This document shows positions 1-5,274 of a DNA stretch of 5,274 nucleotides, piece after piece. The notes under the pieces are model-generated. The model was not told the DNA's origin. It worked only from the letters and a program-made list of their open reading frames with translations, and searched no databases. The stretch comes from SAR92 clade bacterium (GTDB lineage Bacteria > Pseudomonadota > Gammaproteobacteria > Pseudomonadales > Porticoccaceae), in assembly GCA_018607545.1 (NCBI GenBank), contig JABBBF010000230.1, positions 1 to 5,274 on the forward strand. The letters run 5' to 3'. The stretch's first letter is position 1; each line of letters begins with the position of its first letter. Both the position numbers and the translations under genes were made by a program.

Positions 1-158
1 CCTCAGGCGGTGTGGGTAATCTTCAGCATCTGGTTGATGGGATTGTTGAAGGTAAAGCTGATGCGGTTTTAGCGGCGAGTATTTTTCACTTTGGTGAGCA
101 TACAGTGCCCGAGGCTAAGCAATATATGGCGGAGCGCGGGATCACAGTCCGGCTGTAA
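1..158 (+). CDS. hisF: Imidazole glycerol phosphate synthase cyclase subunit HisF, C-terminal end (5' truncated)
   Basis: Cyclase subunit of imidazole glycerol phosphate synthase. With HisH glutaminase it converts PRFAR plus ammonia to IGP and AICAR in cytoplasmic histidine biosynthesis. Only the last 52 codons are present, in frame from position 3 and ending in TAA at 156-158. Visible are SGGVGN at the start, which is the phosphate-binding loop after strand 7 of the TIM barrel, and AASIFHFGE in the middle, the strand 8 phosphate-binding segment that is a HisF hallmark and separates it from HisA. The tail reads ITVRL, typical for the family. The catalytic aspartates and the N-terminal half lie outside the window. 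HisF is usually the last or next-to-last gene of the his operon, and the gap that follows, with genes on the opposite strand, fits an operon end. The identification is firm. Confidence 0.95.
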   Translation, partial: SGGVGNLQHLVDGIVEGKADAVLAASIFHFGEHTVPEAKQYMAERGITVRL

Positions 159-172
159 TTGCTGTCGTATTC

Positions 173-204
173 GGTGCCTCCCCTGTCATGATGGCACCTC
201 TTTT
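173..204 (+). terminator. Possible intrinsic terminator after hisF
   Basis: GGTGCC (173-178) and GGCACC (193-198) form a 6-bp GC-rich stem around a 14-nt loop, followed by TCTTTT. It starts 15 nt after the hisF stop codon, where a terminator is expected. The loop is large and the T tract short and interrupted, so it would be a weak terminator. It could also simply be chance. Confidence 0.35.
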
Positions 205-208
205 CATC

Positions 209-228
209 ATGCTGGCGTAGGCCAGCAT
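209..228. repeat. REP-like palindrome, unit 1
   Basis: This is a perfect 8-bp inverted repeat, ATGCTGGC/GCCAGCAT, around a GTAG tetraloop. Its core GGCGTAGGCC (214-223) is the exact reverse complement of the core of the second palindrome at 269-286. Hairpins of this kind, scattered between genes, are typical REP elements of gammaproteobacteria. Without the genome the copy number cannot be seen. Lying between convergent hisF and higBA, it could also hinder read-through or stabilise transcript ends. Confidence 0.65.
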
Positions 229-268
229 CTGTTATCTTCGCTAGAGTTTGGGTTCACGCGGCAATAGG

Positions 269-286
269 TACCGGCCTACGCCGGTA
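269..286. repeat. REP-like palindrome, unit 2 (opposite orientation to unit 1)
   Basis: This is a perfect 7-bp inverted repeat, TACCGGC/GCCGGTA, around a CTAC loop. Its core GGCCTACGCC (273-282) is the reverse complement of the unit 1 core, so the two units form a head-to-head pair about 40 bp apart, as in a BIME-like arrangement. Its right arm continues into CGGTATGACG (282-291), which recurs exactly at 301-310. That suggests part of a third unit or a decayed duplication. Confidence 0.65.
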
Positions 287-310
287 TGACGTTCCTTTGT
301 CGGTATGACG
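282..310. repeat. Short direct repeat CGGTATGACG, two copies
   Basis: The 10-mer occurs at 282-291 and again at 301-310, a period of 19 bp. The first copy is the right arm of REP-like unit 2 plus its TGACG flank. The second lacks the left arm and loop, so it looks like a truncated unit next to the higA stop codon. Confidence 0.55.
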
Positions 311-322
311 AGGGATCTCCAA

Positions 323-616
323 CTATGCTGCATCCAGATCAAGCTTATTGACCCTTTCCAATCGAACAACCTTTTTAGCCTGCCATAAATCATAGCTATG
401 TTGCATCGCTAGCCAGCTCTCCGGACTGCGCCCAAGACTTTTAGAGAGACGCAAAGCCATCTCTGGGCTAATACCACTCTGCTGTTTAAGAATCCGGTTA
501 AGCGTAGATGCCGCCACATCCAGCTGATTGGCCAGAAAGCGACAGCTCAGGTCGAAAGGCTCCATATAGGTGGCGCGAATAAACTCACCGGGGTGGGGGG
601 GGTTGTGCATAGTCAT
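323..616 (-). CDS. higA: HigA-type antitoxin, XRE-family helix-turn-helix protein
   Basis: Antitoxin and autorepressor of the HigBA type II module. It binds HigB and the operator in its own promoter. The protein is 97 residues, usual for the family. HPGEFI at residues 8-13 is the N-terminal signature of HigA/VapI proteins. A lambda-repressor-like HTH follows at about 23-65, with LANQLDVAASTLNRIL as the recognition region and SPEMALRLSKSLG after it. The conserved tail SPESWLAMQHSYDLWQAK is at about 65-82. The ATG at 614-616 overlaps the higB TAA by one base (TAATG), and GAGGAT (625-630), inside the end of higB, sits 8 nt upstream as a ribosome binding site, so translation is probably coupled. 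A second ATG two codons in could also serve. The toxin-first order is usual for higBA. The stop is TAG. Confidence 0.93.
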   Translation of the reverse strand: MTMHNPPHPGEFIRATYMEPFDLSCRFLANQLDVAASTLNRILKQQSGISPEMALRLSKSLGRSPESWLAMQHSYDLWQAKKVVRLERVNKLDLDAA

Positions 617-894
617 TAGTGATAATCCTCATAGTTAACGATATAGACATTCCCGTCGATAAATTTAAATGTCACCCGCCAGTTACCGTTGACGCTAATA
701 GACCAAAACTCCGATCTAATGCCTTTTAAGGGATGTAAGCGATAACCTGGAATATCAATATCATTAATTGTTTGCGCTGTATCCAGGGCAGCAAGTTGCA
801 TTCGTAACCTGTTGGCATGGTTGTTTTGAATGCCTCTAGTGCTTCCCGATACGTAAAATCTTTCCAACCCTTTATGTTTGAAAGATTTAATCAT
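616..894 (-). CDS. higB: HigB-type toxin, RelE-superfamily ribosome-dependent mRNA interferase
   Basis: Toxin of the HigBA module. Family members cleave mRNA in the ribosomal A site. The 92-residue length equals that recalled for Proteus vulgaris HigB, and the opening MIKSFKHKGL and closing NYEDYH match that protein from memory. The residues implicated there in activity fall at the same numbers here: His54 and Lys57 in YRLHPLKG, Arg73 in NWRVTF, and Asp90, Tyr91 and His92 at the C-terminus. The toxin therefore looks intact and active. The ATG at 892-894 gives the family's standard N-terminus, but no Shine-Dalgarno sequence precedes it. It is the first gene of the operon and overlaps higA by one base. 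By hand count, G+C over 661-900 is about 39%, lower than in neighbouring genes, consistent with horizontal acquisition. Confidence 0.94.
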   Translation of the reverse strand: MIKSFKHKGLERFYVSGSTRGIQNNHANRLRMQLAALDTAQTINDIDIPGYRLHPLKGIRSEFWSISVNGNWRVTFKFIDGNVYIVNYEDYH

Positions 895-900
895 AAGATA

Positions 901-928
901 AGTGTAGCGCGTTGCGCAACAAAGTCAA
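901..928 (-). promoter_or_regulatory. higBA promoter
   Basis: On the minus strand TTGACT (923-928) serves as -35 and TACACT (901-906) as -10, with a 16-bp spacer. The -35 matches consensus at 5 of 6 positions and the -10 at 4 of 6. Only six bases (TATCTT) separate the -10 from the higB ATG, so transcription would begin at or within a base or two of the start codon. This is inferred from sequence only. Confidence 0.6.
911..920. promoter_or_regulatory. Probable HigA operator: perfect palindrome in the promoter spacer
   Basis: GTTGCGCAAC is a perfect 10-bp palindrome lying wholly between the -35 and -10 of the higBA promoter. HigA dimers repress their own promoter by binding short palindromes at this place. 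It overlaps the first copy of an 8-bp direct repeat, CAACAAAG (917-924 and 926-933). A looser dyad, AACAA-agg-TTGTT (927-939), covers the -35 and could be a second, weaker operator. Confidence 0.6.
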
Positions 929-980
929 CAAAGGTTGTTTTAATAAATTGTTTTAGCGGTTTCACTGAATTGCTCAAGCC

Positions 981-1035
981 CCAAATTATAAACAGAGCTG
1001 AAGGGTATCCAAATTATGGAATTATTCGGCTGAAG
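981..1035. repeat. Imperfect duplicated segment in the higB upstream gap
   Basis: CCAAATTAT occurs at 981-989 and 1009-1017. Each copy is followed by GCTGAAG, at 997-1003 and 1029-1035. The gap between the two motifs is 7 nt in the first copy and 11 nt in the second. This looks like an old partial tandem duplication of roughly 25 bp. Nothing indicates a function. The rest of the 895-1148 gap holds no convincing gene on either strand. Confidence 0.4.
985..1012 (-). promoter_or_regulatory. Possible second, upstream promoter for higBA
   Basis: A perfect TATAAT (985-990, minus strand) is preceded at 16 bp by TTGGAT (1007-1012), which matches -35 consensus only at TTG. If used, it would give a leader of about 80 nt in front of higB and would bypass the palindromic operator. 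The region is A+T-rich, so a chance match is quite possible. Confidence 0.25.
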
Positions 1036-1069
1036 TGAGTCGCAAAAGAAGGGAAAGGACAATTAAAAC

Positions 1070-1099
1070 GAGCTCGTAAAAAATGAGTTCGTAAAAAAA
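1070..1099. repeat. Tandem 15-bp near-repeat
   Basis: GAGCTCGTAAAAAA (1070-1083) and GAGTTCGTAAAAAA (1085-1098) differ by one base, with a period of 15. The second copy supplies the A tract that reads as the terminator T run on the minus strand. The first copy gives a further T tract downstream of it. Confidence 0.6.
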
Positions 1100-1121
1100 G
1101 GACCCTTAAAAAGAGCCCTTT
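1093..1121 (-). terminator. Intrinsic terminator of the saccharopine-dehydrogenase-like gene
   Basis: Read on the minus strand, AAAGGGCTCTT and AAGGGTCCTTT pair as an 11-bp stem, with two G-U pairs in the RNA, around a TTT loop (1097-1121). The run of T continues for four more bases to 1093. It begins 28 nt after the stop codon of the 1149-2393 gene. Position, loop and T tract all fit a rho-independent terminator, although the stem is only moderately GC-rich. Confidence 0.65.
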
Positions 1122-1148
1122 AAATATGCTTCTAAAAACTGAAGACTT

Positions 1149-2393
1149 TTAGAGCTGGGTAAAAGCCAGCCCCGCATGATCTTCAAGGCGTTTAATCAGG
1201 GCATTACCCATGGCTGTTGAAGGAGTTAGGAAACCGCCGGCACAATCTTCCTTTTTAATATCCATGGCCAGGCAGAGTCCCGCCTGGGCAAGCATCTTGG
1301 CGGTTGAGCCATAGCCTGGATCGCGGTCACCGGTGACTTTAACCATTAGATGGTTGCCATTGTTATCAGCACCGTACAGGCGCAGATCAAAGAACCCCTT
1401 TAGCTGTGCTTCAGGGCTTGGGCCCTCGCCCGGTGATGGAAGTACAAATTTCTCCAACAGTGCGCGCAGCGGGCTAAAAAACAAACCCACACCCAGTGCG
1501 CCAAATCCCAGTGTCGACATAATGGCACCCATGCGTCCTTTAAATCCACGTCCGGTCAGCATGCCCTCGCTGTAGGTAAAGTCTTTACCGTAGGCCATGC
1601 CCGAAAGGACATTGGAGTGCAGAACGATTCTCGAGTTGATAGCTTCCATAATAAAAGGGGCAACCCATGAGTTAAATTCCTTATCAAACATCGGTCCTTT
1701 AACGCTGTGGGCTTTCTGTTGATACTGGTGATTTTCACCGCAGAGTAAATAGGGGTTGCCCATTTGACGGCGAACTTTTGGATCGGCTTTGGCCGCTTTA
1801 ATCGCTTCGATCATGCTTGCTACAGTACCTCCGGAGGCGCCGCCTTTGATGGCTTTAACCCGAAGTTTGGTGTGCGGCAGGGGATGGTCAAATTGCTTGT
1901 TGGCCTGTTGCTGCAGGCAGAACATACCCATATCTGAGGGGATAGAGTCAAAACCGCAGCTGTTAACAATACGCGCGCCACTCTGTTGCGCGGCCTGTTG
2001 GTACTTGTCCTGCATCTGCTTGATCCACTGGGCTTCACCGGTCAGGTCGGTGTAGTCAGTGCCGCTTTCAGCGCAGGCTTTTACCAGTAACTCACCATAG
2101 AGTGCGTAGGGTCCAACGGTAGAGACAATAACTCTAGTCTGGGCGCACATGGCCTGAAGCGAAGCTTCATCGTGGGAGTCGGCAATTATCATCTGCAGTT
2201 GTTTGGCGCTGTCGCCATAGGAGTCACGCAGTGCGGTCAATTTCGTTTCGGAGCGTGCGGCAATAGCCCAGGAGATATCACTGTCGCTGCCTAAATGTTC
2301 AATCAGGTAGGTGGTTAAAATTTGCCCGACAAAACTGGTGGCACCAAAAATAATCAGGTCGTACTGTTTGTTGGATGCTTCATCGATTGACAT
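1149..2393 (-). CDS. Saccharopine-dehydrogenase-like NAD(P)-binding oxidoreductase (SCCPDH / trans-acting enoyl reductase family)
   Basis: Predicted cytoplasmic or membrane-associated oxidoreductase of 414 residues, the usual length for this family. YDLIIFGATSFVG (11-23) is the first strand and glycine-rich loop of a Rossmann fold. AIAARSETKL (44-52) follows, where the cofactor ribose or phosphate would be bound. The family's most conserved stretch is STVGPYALYGELLVKACAE (91-109), then DYTDLTGE (113-120) and NSCGFDSIPSDMG (144-156). A hydrophobic segment at about 288-307 may touch the membrane, as in human SCCPDH. A conserved C-terminal GGFLTPSTAMGNAL (386-399) closes the domain. Family members include mycobacterial trans-acting enoyl reductases, but most bacterial ones have no known substrate. 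True lysine-pathway saccharopine dehydrogenase is unlikely. A weak AAGAAG lies 7 nt before the ATG. The gene is divergent from the GST-like gene 60 bp away. Confidence 0.88.
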   Translation of the reverse strand: MSIDEASNKQYDLIIFGATSFVGQILTTYLIEHLGSDSDISWAIAARSETKLTALRDSYGDSAKQLQMIIADSHDEASLQAMCAQTRVIVSTVGPYALYGELLVKACAESGTDYTDLTGEAQWIKQMQDKYQQAAQQSGARIVNSCGFDSIPSDMGMFCLQQQANKQFDHPLPHTKLRVKAIKGGASGGTVASMIEAIKAAKADPKVRRQMGNPYLLCGENHQYQQKAHSVKGPMFDKEFNSWVAPFIMEAINSRIVLHSNVLSGMAYGKDFTYSEGMLTGRGFKGRMGAIMSTLGFGALGVGLFFSPLRALLEKFVLPSPGEGPSPEAQLKGFFDLRLYGADNNGNHLMVKVTGDRDPGYGSTAKMLAQAGLCLAMDIKKEDCAGGFLTPSTAMGNALIKRLEDHAGLAFTQL

Positions 2394-2453
2394 AGTTATT
2401 CTTCTTTTTGTTAGAGTTGTCGTTTATTTAACCCGCGGAGCGGATATTCCCCA
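2394..2453. promoter_or_regulatory. Shared divergent promoter region
   Basis: This 60-bp gap between two divergent genes must hold both start regions, so their promoters probably overlap each other or the coding ends. On the minus strand TTGGGG and TTAAAT at 17 bp spacing could serve the oxidoreductase gene, with the -35 reaching the GST start codon. No good sigma-70 pair is visible for the plus-strand gene, and no clear operator palindrome is seen. Confidence 0.3.
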
Positions 2454-3092
2454 ATGTTACCTGTGCTTTATTCTTTTCGGCGCTGCCCCTATGCAATGCG
2501 CGCGCGGATGGCTCTGTTATATTCGAGTATAAACCTTGAACTCCGTGAAGTCCTGCTCAAGGATAAACCGTCCTCAATGCTCGATATTTCCGCCAAGGGA
2601 ACTGTGCCGGTATTGCTGCTGCCCGATTCTCAAGTACTGGACCAGAGTCGCGATATTATGCACTGGGCGCTGGCTATTGAGGATCCACAGCAGTGGTTGA
2701 ACGAAGAGATACTTGAATCTATCAACCAGCTAATCGATTACAACGATAATCAGTTTAAAACCCATCTCGATCACTATAAATACTGGGAGCGCTATCCGGC
2801 AGAGTCGCAAGAATTCTATCGCGCTCAGGGCGAAATATTTTTAGAACTGCTGGAAGAGCGTTTAAGTCGCCAGCGCTATCTGCTGGCAGACAGAATTACC
2901 ATGGCGGATATAGCGCTGTTCCCGTTTGTTCGTCAGTTCGCCTTTGTCGACAAGCACTGGTTCGATCAGTCACCCTATCCAAAGCTACAAATCTGGTTGC
3001 AGGGGCTTCTCGATTCACCACTTTTTTTGGCGGCGATGAAAAAGCTGCCGCCATGGCAGGAAGGTGATTCCCCGGTAGCTCTCAGTCAATAG
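2454..3092 (+). CDS. Glutathione S-transferase-like protein with Cys-type (CPYA) active site
   Basis: Soluble protein of 212 residues with the two-domain GST architecture. The N-terminal thioredoxin-like domain (about 1-75) begins LYSFRRCPYAMRAR. CPYA (11-14) places a cysteine where Omega- and Beta-like GSTs and glutaredoxins have theirs, so thiol transfer or deglutathionylation is more likely than classical conjugation. TVP (50-52) supplies the conserved cis-proline, and DQSRDIM (63-69) the glutathione gamma-glutamyl contact. The helical C-terminal domain carries the N-capping box TMADIALFP (149-157). The start gives the family's normal N-terminus and no upstream in-frame start exists before a TAG. 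A GGAG (2437-2440) lies 13 nt before the ATG, rather far for a ribosome binding site. Substrate unknown. It is divergent from the oxidoreductase and convergent with the protease gene, 44 bp downstream, where no clear terminator is visible. Confidence 0.9.
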   Translation: MLPVLYSFRRCPYAMRARMALLYSSINLELREVLLKDKPSSMLDISAKGTVPVLLLPDSQVLDQSRDIMHWALAIEDPQQWLNEEILESINQLIDYNDNQFKTHLDHYKYWERYPAESQEFYRAQGEIFLELLEERLSRQRYLLADRITMADIALFPFVRQFAFVDKHWFDQSPYPKLQIWLQGLLDSPLFLAAMKKLPPWQEGDSPVALSQ

Positions 3093-3136
3093 ATGTAAAT
3101 ACGTACTACCAGTCCCATAACATACAGTGATTGCTG

Positions 3137-5274
3137 TTAGTCCCAATCTATAATGACCTTCACCTCGGCGGTGTCCGGTGCCTCAGAAGCGGGCTGGCCG
3201 AGCTTAAAGCGCAGTCCCAGCTCGGGAATATTGGCGCCACCAAAGGGAAGGTGGGGATTCAGGTAGCGATTGGGACGAGCGTCTGAAAATTCGCTAACTG
3301 GCGGATAGGCTGTGGTCTCTTCCTGAATTATGCTGTTGTTTTGAATACCGTAGACAGAGGTGCCATTGGCAAATGGCTCTAGCGCAAAGGGTGCATCACC
3401 GGAATGTCGGTTGCGCAGAACGCGGTCATAGAGACGATATTCGGTGATGTCATTGCGGATTCGCAGATCAAACAGCGTGGAGACACCTTTATATTTAAGT
3501 CTATCGGCGCCGGGCAGTAGTTCGTTAATCAATGTATAGCCATACATCAACTGGCGACCATTCCAGTTTAAGGACTCAACCGGCGGCAGGCCATTGACCA
3601 GAGACTGACTACAGCGCTGGCGATCTTCCGCGCTGACATCACTGGCATAAAATGCGGCGCGGCGCTGGTGGCACATGACATCGACAAAGCTCTGATGCAA
3701 CCAGGGCTGAGCCTCTTGATCAAATTTGTAGAAGGTCCAGCCCTCTTTATTTTGCAGATACTGTTCAGGTACGCCGGGCAGATTAAATTCCTGGGGATTG
3801 GCGTCAACTAAAAGAAGAAAGCCATTACCCGGGCCAAACTGCGCCGGCTCATTTTGGCTCCAGAGATATTCACCGTTGTAGTACCAGGCGAGAACCCCGG
3901 GGCGGTAATTGGCATTAAAGGCTTTCATCTCACCGGACTGGTCTTTATAGAATGAGAAGCCCGGCTTGGCCAAACTGGCATCGTAGTTTTTAACTTTTTT
4001 GAAGCTTGCGTAGGGATCGCGATATTCAAGTAGATAATAATGGGGCACGGCGATACGGTGCTGGCCGCCACTGATGGTGAAGCCCTGGCTGCTCCAGCCC
4101 TGAATGCTGCCGCTTTCAAAATCTTCCAGATAATTGATCGCTGGCAAGGCGATATTATCGATTAGTGCGGCATCTTCGACGGCGGCGCCATCGGCGAAGT
4201 AATGGAAGCGAATGGAAACCTGTTTGCCGCGATAGGTTTCGAGATTAAATTTTCCCTCAATCCACTGGGCCGTTTCGCAGGCATCAACGACGCTCTTCCC
4301 GACGCGATCTTCAGCCAGGGTTTTATCTATTTGGGGGTCGCAGCCACTGGATATTTCCACTTTGCCATCGCCATCCATATCTCCAGATCGACCGCTAAAT
4401 CCTGGAAGTGAGCCTTCACCTTCATGACCTTTTTTGGAGGGCATGCTGCTGCTAGTATCCGCTGCACTGTCTTTGTCAGTAGGTAATAGACGCTGGTATT
4501 CGCCGCCATCGGTTGCGGCTTCTATATAGAGATAATCCCAATCTGATTCGATTTTGAACCAGGTATCAAAGGAGAGTATCAGCGGCTGTTCTGGCGCTAC
4601 TTTGGTCAGGTCAAAGCTGCGGGTTAAAAAGTTATTGAGGTCATTGCCCTGTCCGGTATAGGCGGCGTATTTACCCTGCGCCTCACCCAGAGGCCCCAGA
4701 TTTAGCTCGCGTATTTTTGGTGGCAGGATCACCATTGTTGAATCGCAAACCCCGGGGCTGTTGATATCGCCGGTTTTATTCGACCAGTTATTCATGGTTT
4801 TCAGGTACATAGAGCGGCGCTTGTCGCCACCAAAGCCTGGTGGTCTGACAATGCAGGGTTTCATCCAGCCCAATACCATTCGCGACCAGCTGCTCATCTC
4901 CTGAGGTTCTGGCGATGCGGTTGATGACATGACTTCCCAAGAGGCGGTGGAGTTATTGGTGGCGCGAGCGTAGATATCCGGCAGTCCCAGCGAATGGCCA
5001 AACTCGTGGATAAAGGTTGCCACTTCAGTATATTCAGACTGCATATTGTAATCGTAGAGCCACAGGTTCTTTTCAATCTCCAGGCCGCCCCGTCCGTTCA
5101 CAACGCCCTCGAGGGTTGGTCCTTTACCTAGATCGCGGTTGATTGAGCCGCGATGGGGCCAGATACGGTCAGCACAGTCTCGTTCTGCTTTTGGCAGGCG
5201 GTCGAAAATTGAGCTGTCGGCATTGCTGGTAAATTTTTCCCCGAGTTTGTACAGCCCCTGACAGGAGGATTGGC
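3137..5274 (-). CDS. Immune inhibitor A-like M6 family zinc metalloprotease (N-terminus beyond window)
   Basis: Probable secreted endopeptidase of the InhA/PrtV family (MEROPS M6). The frame is open to the right edge, giving 711 codons ending in TAA at 3137-3139. The true start and signal peptide are outside the window, and the GTG at 5099-5101 is internal. Residues below count from that GTG. The zinc motif HEFGHSLGLPD is at 32-42, with His32 and His36 as ligands, Glu33 as catalytic base and Asp42 as probable third ligand. WEVMSSTA (55-62) resembles the Met-turn, and SWSRMVLGW (71-79) is typical of M6. A beta-sandwich, MAM-like domain runs from about 155 to 320 and includes SFDTWFKIESDWDYLYIE (177-194) and GKFNLETYRGKQVSIRF (283-299). 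An acidic DMDGDGKVEI loop (241-250) is inserted in it. The C-terminal InhA region has FESGSIQGW (328-336), HYYLLEYR (354-361) and PGNGFLLLVDA (424-434). No anchor is seen at the C-terminus. Confidence 0.9.
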   Translation of the reverse strand, partial: QSSCQGLYKLGEKFTSNADSSIFDRLPKAERDCADRIWPHRGSINRDLGKGPTLEGVVNGRGGLEIEKNLWLYDYNMQSEYTEVATFIHEFGHSLGLPDIYARATNNSTASWEVMSSTASPEPQEMSSWSRMVLGWMKPCIVRPPGFGGDKRRSMYLKTMNNWSNKTGDINSPGVCDSTMVILPPKIRELNLGPLGEAQGKYAAYTGQGNDLNNFLTRSFDLTKVAPEQPLILSFDTWFKIESDWDYLYIEAATDGGEYQRLLPTDKDSAADTSSSMPSKKGHEGEGSLPGFSGRSGDMDGDGKVEISSGCDPQIDKTLAEDRVGKSVVDACETAQWIEGKFNLETYRGKQVSIRFHYFADGAAVEDAALIDNIALPAINYLEDFESGSIQGWSSQGFTISGGQHRIAVPHYYLLEYRDPYASFKKVKNYDASLAKPGFSFYKDQSGEMKAFNANYRPGVLAWYYNGEYLWSQNEPAQFGPGNGFLLLVDANPQEFNLPGVPEQYLQNKEGWTFYKFDQEAQPWLHQSFVDVMCHQRRAAFYASDVSAEDRQRCSQSLVNGLPPVESLNWNGRQLMYGYTLINELLPGADRLKYKGVSTLFDLRIRNDITEYRLYDRVLRNRHSGDAPFALEPFANGTSVYGIQNNSIIQEETTAYPPVSEFSDARPNRYLNPHLPFGGANIPELGLRFKLGQPASEAPDTAEVKVIIDWD

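Noticed and set aside
159..928. higBA as an integron gene cassette with attC sites
   Set aside because: HigBA modules are common in chromosomal integrons, but I see no convincing attC core pair (RYYYAAC / GTTRRRY) flanking the module. The palindromes near hisF look like REP elements.
817..1038. Plus-strand open frame of 73 codons overlapping the start of higB
   Set aside because: It is antisense to higB and its promoter, has no ribosome binding site, and gives no recognisable protein. The higB reading is clearly the real one.
1149..2393. True saccharopine dehydrogenase of lysine metabolism
   Set aside because: The motifs match the SCCPDH-like family rather than lysine-forming enzymes, and there is no lysine-pathway context.
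2311..2532. Plus-strand open frame of 73 codons spanning the divergent gap
   Set aside because: It overlaps the oxidoreductase start and, out of frame, the GST start. Both of those are well-supported family proteins.
3093..3136. Terminator between the convergent GST and protease genes
   Set aside because: Only a weak ACAG...CTGT dyad of 4 bp is present, with no T tract on either strand.
5099..5101. GTG as the start of the M6 protease
   Set aside because: The frame continues open upstream to the window edge with plausible protease sequence, and starting here would leave only 31 residues before the zinc motif and no signal peptide.

Overview
The window looks like chromosomal DNA of a moderately GC-rich marine-type gammaproteobacterium. 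This is inferred from protein character (HisF C-terminus, Proteus-like HigB, Cys-type GST, InhA-like M6 peptidase) and from REP-like palindromes between genes. No ribosomal or other taxonomic marker is present, so the assignment is only suggestive.

Layout from left to right. Positions 1-158 (+) hold the last 52 codons of hisF, normally the distal part of a histidine operon. A 164-bp gap follows, with a possible hisF terminator and two REP-like hairpins in inverted orientation. Next, on the minus strand, is a toxin-antitoxin module in the toxin-first order: higB (616-894) and higA (323-616), joined by a TAATG overlap. Its promoter region (901-928) carries a perfect 10-bp palindrome between -35 and -10, and the -10 lies so close to the higB start codon that the toxin mRNA may be leaderless. 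The 254-bp A+T-rich gap 895-1148 also holds a second possible promoter, short direct repeats and a well-formed terminator for the next gene.

Positions 1149-2393 (-) encode a saccharopine-dehydrogenase-like NAD(P)-binding oxidoreductase. It is divergent, across only 60 bp, from a glutathione S-transferase-like protein with a CPYA active site (2454-3092, +). The GST converges on a large minus-strand gene that runs off the right edge (3137-5274). This is an immune-inhibitor-A-type M6 zinc metalloprotease with an intact HEFGH zinc motif, whose N-terminus lies outside the window.

The genes do not form one pathway. The window is housekeeping sequence (hisF) next to a small accessory toxin-antitoxin insertion, a divergent oxidoreductase/GST pair, and a probable secreted protease. 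I found no evidence of a wholly new system. The most interesting points are the compact, possibly leaderless higBA control region, the inverted REP-like pair, and the acidic calcium-loop-like insert in the M6 protease.
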